DNA from: Acanthaster planci
Lineage: Eukaryota > Echinodermata > Asteroidea > Valvatida > Acanthasteridae
Length of the DNA stretch: 64,000 bases
Assembly (NCBI RefSeq): GCF_001949145.1
Contig: NW_019091362.1
Coordinates: 5,229,831 to 5,293,830 of the forward strand
Direction: 5' to 3'
Shown here: positions 63,765 through 64,000 of the stretch, one piece after another
How the letters are laid out: the number at the start of each line of letters is the position of its first letter
Numbering within the stretch: the stretch's first letter is position 1
Translations under genes and position numbers: made by a program
The notes under the pieces: model-generated
Told to the model about the DNA's origin: nothing
What the model saw: the letters and a program-made list of their open reading frames with translations, nothing else
Databases searched by the model: none

Positions 63765-64000
63765 GGATTCTAGTAAGGCCTTCGACTTTGTATGCCACAT
63801 CAATTACTCTTACTGAAACTCCAGCAAGCTGGAATTCACTATACAAGTGGATCAGCAATTCTCTTACAAATAATCACAAAAGTAGTTTTGGAGGGAGATT
63901 CTTCATACCAATAGATGTGACCTCTGGTGTGCCACCGGGCACCCTTCTAGGACCTTTGCCTTTCGTATTGTACCTGAATGACCTCCGATTCCTGGCAGAT
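63765..64000 (+). mobile_element. Non-LTR reverse-transcriptase fragment cut by the window edge
   Basis: Degenerate plus-strand copy of an RT domain. It starts MMDSSKAFDFV (family LDFSKAFDTV), shifts frame to LLLLKLQQAGIH, then back to ISNSLTNNHKSS and IDVTSGVPPGTLLGP, which is the SGVPQG box. It ends LYLNDLRFLAD just at the edge, directly before where the catalytic ADD box would be completed. The frameshifts show it is a fossil. More of the element should lie to the right of the window. Confidence 0.85.

Overview
This is a eukaryotic genomic window. Genes are split by introns with GT..AG boundaries, spacing is wide, AATAAA-type signals follow several stop codons, and old transposons are abundant. 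The content points to a marine invertebrate. Evidence includes an SLC46-type transporter, a ZNF593 homologue, many TACATGTA and GTAGGCCTAC palindromes, and a decayed copy of a large multi-copy protein family that I know from cnidarians, molluscs and echinoderms. An echinoderm or other ambulacrarian is my best guess, at low to moderate confidence. There is no operon structure.

Layout. 1-7586 (minus): a five-exon SLC46 transporter gene of 536 codons, whose junctions I could reconstruct in phase. Its introns hold a 959-bp terminal-inverted-repeat element and a 212-bp Tc1/mariner-like MITE. 8966-9286: a hAT-like MITE with its target duplication and an internal 24-bp minisatellite. About 12.7-15.4 kb (plus): a frameshifted pseudogene with a Cys-rich C-terminus. 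19582-19765: a 184-bp insertion with perfect 18-bp internal inverted repeats and a 12-bp target duplication. About 21.8-22.9 kb (minus): a mariner-type transposase fossil. 23.7-24.1 kb: two simple arrays. 25062-25158: an assembly gap.

30729-32273 (minus): a two-exon, 120-aa gene predicted to encode an N-myristoylated protein that is almost only an IRS/DOK/FRS2-type PTB fold. 34.3 kb: the 3' end of a LINE. 48820-52077 (plus): ZNF593 in three exons (135 aa), convergent with a single-exon 309-aa unknown protein on the minus strand (53044-53973). 61475-63073 (plus): a single-exon 532-aa unknown protein. 63.7-64.0 kb: a reverse-transcriptase fragment running off the edge.

The genes do not form an evident pathway: a membrane transporter, a possible signalling adaptor, a ribosome-biogenesis zinc-finger protein and two disordered proteins of unknown function. 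The least familiar items are the solitary PTB protein, the two unknown proteins and several unclassified inverted-repeat elements.
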